A DNA stretch of 5,626 bases from Solirubrobacterales bacterium (GTDB taxonomy: Bacteria > Actinomycetota > Thermoleophilia > Solirubrobacterales > Solirubrobacteraceae). The number at the start of each line of letters is the position of its first letter. Within the stretch, counting starts at the first letter, position 1. The stretch spans positions 1 to 5,626 of the forward strand of contig JAOPZQ010000619.1 in NCBI GenBank assembly GCA_025964075.1, in the 5' to 3' direction. Position numbers and translations under genes: made by a program. Shown here piece after piece: positions 4,855 to 5,626 of the stretch. The notes under the pieces are model-generated. The model was not told the origin of the DNA and searched no databases. It saw only the letters and a program-made list of their open reading frames with translations.

Positions 4855-5359
4855 CCGGGTCGGCAGCGAGCACCCCCGGCCGGCCAGTCCCGGCACGAGA
4901 TGGGTCCCGCCGTCCGTCAGTCGCGCCACCGTGGCGCGACTGACGCGATATCTGGGCGCGCTGGCACTGCTCGGAGTGGGCGTGGACCACATCGAGCAGT
5001 ACTACGTCGACTCGTACTCGGTGATTCCCACGATCGGCACGCTCTTCGCGCTGAACTTCGCCTCGGCGACGCTCGTGACGGTGGGTCTCGTGGCGCCCCT
5101 CGGCCGGATCGCCGGTCGGTGGGCCGCCCGCGTGCTCGCGCTGCTCGCCGTCGGCGGCATCGGGATCGCGGCCGGCTCGCTCGCGGGGCTCCTCGCCAGC
5201 GAGAACGGCGGCCTGTTCGGATTCATGGAGCAGGGCTACCGCGAGGCGATCGTGCTCTCGATCGTGCTCGAGGTCGCGACCATGATCCTGCTCGGCCTGT
5301 TCCTGGCCCAGAACGGGCTCGGAGTTCGACCGCGAAACGGGCGAATCAACCCACGCTGA
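4847..5359 (+). CDS. Four-span membrane protein of unknown function
   Basis: A 170-aa protein if started at ATG 4847, which overlaps the end of the COG4315 gene by 8 nt. Hydrophobic spans lie at about 35-48, 61-85, 94-118 and 135-155. A distinctive DHIEQYY follows the first span (47-53), where acidic, His and Tyr residues would face one membrane surface; the loop before span 4 reads ENGGLFGFMEQGYRE (119-133). I do not recognise the family. The first 28 residues are polar, Pro/Ser/Arg-rich and include a perfect palindrome (4915-4945), so an alternative start at GTG 4931, at the right arm of that palindrome, would give a compact 142-aa protein beginning just before span 1. Neither start has a good ribosome site. 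The overlap favours co-transcription and coupling with the COG4315 gene, so the two may act together at the membrane. Confidence 0.75.
   Translation: MASRVGSEHPRPASPGTRWVPPSVSRATVARLTRYLGALALLGVGVDHIEQYYVDSYSVIPTIGTLFALNFASATLVTVGLVAPLGRIAGRWAARVLALLAVGGIGIAAGSLAGLLASENGGLFGFMEQGYREAIVLSIVLEVATMILLGLFLAQNGLGVRPRNGRINPR
4915..4945. repeat. Perfect 31-bp palindrome (15-bp arms, 1-nt centre)
   Basis: Positions 4915-4929 are the exact reverse complement of 4931-4945, with C4930 in the centre; the match stops at 4914/4946. It begins 61 nt after the COG4315 stop codon, within the first 33 codons of the four-span protein gene if that starts at 4847, and it encodes VSRATVARLT in the same register on both strands. 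No T-tract follows, so it is not a classical terminator. It could be a dimer-binding operator, an attenuating or stabilising RNA hairpin between the two genes, or an internal hairpin hiding GTG 4931. Confidence 0.85.
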
Positions 5360-5434
5360 TCCCGCGCGCCGGCATCGGGCAGCCGGCGGCCGGCGGCATC
5401 ATCCTCCTCCGTCGCGAGCGGCCGCGAAACGGGC
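5330..5434. repeat. 13-bp direct repeat, two copies 92 bp apart
   Basis: CCGCGAAACGGGC occurs at 5330-5342 (inside the last codons of the four-span protein) and again at 5422-5434 (just after the stop of the convergent gene, in reading-independent sequence). The flanks diverge immediately. The copies bracket the convergent intergenic region. This may be chance in GC-rich DNA or the trace of a small duplication. Confidence 0.4.
5367..5388. terminator. Short GC hairpin between convergent genes, possible bidirectional terminator
   Basis: CGCCGGC (5367-5373) and GCCGGCG (5382-5388) form a 7-bp all-G/C stem with an 8-nt loop, starting 7 nt after the stop of the four-span protein gene. It lies in the 81-nt gap before the stop of the convergent minus-strand gene. 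No T-tract is present, and the surrounding GGCCGGC repeats allow alternative pairings, so the call is tentative. Confidence 0.35.
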
Positions 5435-5440
5435 AACGAC

Positions 5441-5626
5441 CTACTTCACAGGCGTCGAGAAGCGGGCGGGGTAGAGGTACTGGCCGACCCCGTCGAGGTC
5501 CTGGCCGGGATCGCGCGCGGAGAAGCGGCGGAGCTCCGAGTTGACCGAGTAGCGCGGCCCGATCCACACCTCGTTGCCGTTGCGGATCTGCGTGTAGAAC
5601 CGGTCGAGCGGACGGACCGGCGGCCC
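5441..5626 (-). CDS. C-terminal part of an unrecognised protein, cut by the right edge
   Basis: The last 61 codons of a minus-strand gene, ending in TAG at 5441-5443; the rest lies beyond the window. The frame is open to the edge, third codon positions are almost all G or C, and the sequence looks like a folded soluble domain (FYTQIRNGNEVWIGPRYSV at 10-28, then ELRRFSARDPGQDLDGVGQYLYP at 31-53), with a mix of aromatic, charged and Gly residues and no membrane span. I do not recognise the family. It converges on the plus-strand set and has no visible BlaI-type site in this window, so it is probably a separate transcription unit. Confidence 0.7.
   Translation of the reverse strand, partial: GPPVRPLDRFYTQIRNGNEVWIGPRYSVNSELRRFSARDPGQDLDGVGQYLYPARFSTPVK

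Noticed and set aside
4237..4992. A 251-codon minus-strand open frame opposite the COG4315 gene.
   Set aside because: It is antisense to the COG4315 protein, which has clear family motifs and a ribosome site. The peptide shared by both strands is a consequence of the 31-bp palindrome.
5000..5016. TACTACGTCGACTCGTA matches the haloperoxidase operator at 12 of 17 positions.
   Set aside because: It lies inside the four-span protein and is explained by the codons for YYVDSY (TAC TAC ... TAC). The second half-site lacks the GT of GTnGTA and it is not near a gene start.

Overview
The window is very GC-rich, with strong G/C preference at third codon positions, GTG and TTG starts and few Shine-Dalgarno sequences. 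Together with the gene families present (BlaI/M56 pair, vanadium haloperoxidase-like enzyme, COG4315 secreted repeat protein), this suggests an actinomycetote, possibly a soil Thermoleophilia/Solirubrobacterales-type organism. The taxonomic guess is inference only. No rRNA, tRNA, CRISPR array, insertion sequence or phage gene was seen.

Layout. The left part is on the minus strand: blaI-like repressor (3028 to 2633), an overlapping M56 membrane metallopeptidase (2649 to 1672), a 202-bp gap with a good promoter, then a secreted vanadium-dependent haloperoxidase/PAP2-type enzyme (1469 to 177) followed by a perfect GC-rich hairpin. Diverging from blaI across 52 bp is a plus-strand set: a 57-aa single-span membrane protein (3081-3254), an LPG-synthase-TM/UPF0104-type multi-span protein (3251-4249, 4-nt overlap), a secreted COG4315 repeat protein (4312-4854) and a four-span membrane protein of unknown function (4847-5359, 8-nt overlap). 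A convergent minus-strand gene of unknown function enters from the right edge (5441-5626).

How the parts fit together. The most striking signal is a family of related 17-bp imperfect palindromes (half-sites TACnAC / GTnGTA, like known BlaI/MecI operators). They lie in front of the haloperoxidase gene (1586-1602), on both sides of the blaI/small-protein divergent region (3029-3045 and 3077-3093), and in front of the COG4315 gene (4220-4236, with a weaker neighbour at 4235-4251). The simplest reading is that the BlaI-like repressor controls itself, its M56 partner and nearly every other gene here. This would be a local signal-responsive envelope regulon in which the M56 protease senses a cue, BlaI is inactivated, and a secreted haloperoxidase-like enzyme, a lipid-flippase-like membrane protein and a secreted repeat protein are induced. 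The operators are read directly from the sequence; the regulon and its physiological role are inference.

A second unexplained element is a perfect 31-bp palindrome (15-bp arms, 1-nt centre) at 4915-4945, near the start of the last plus-strand membrane protein gene.
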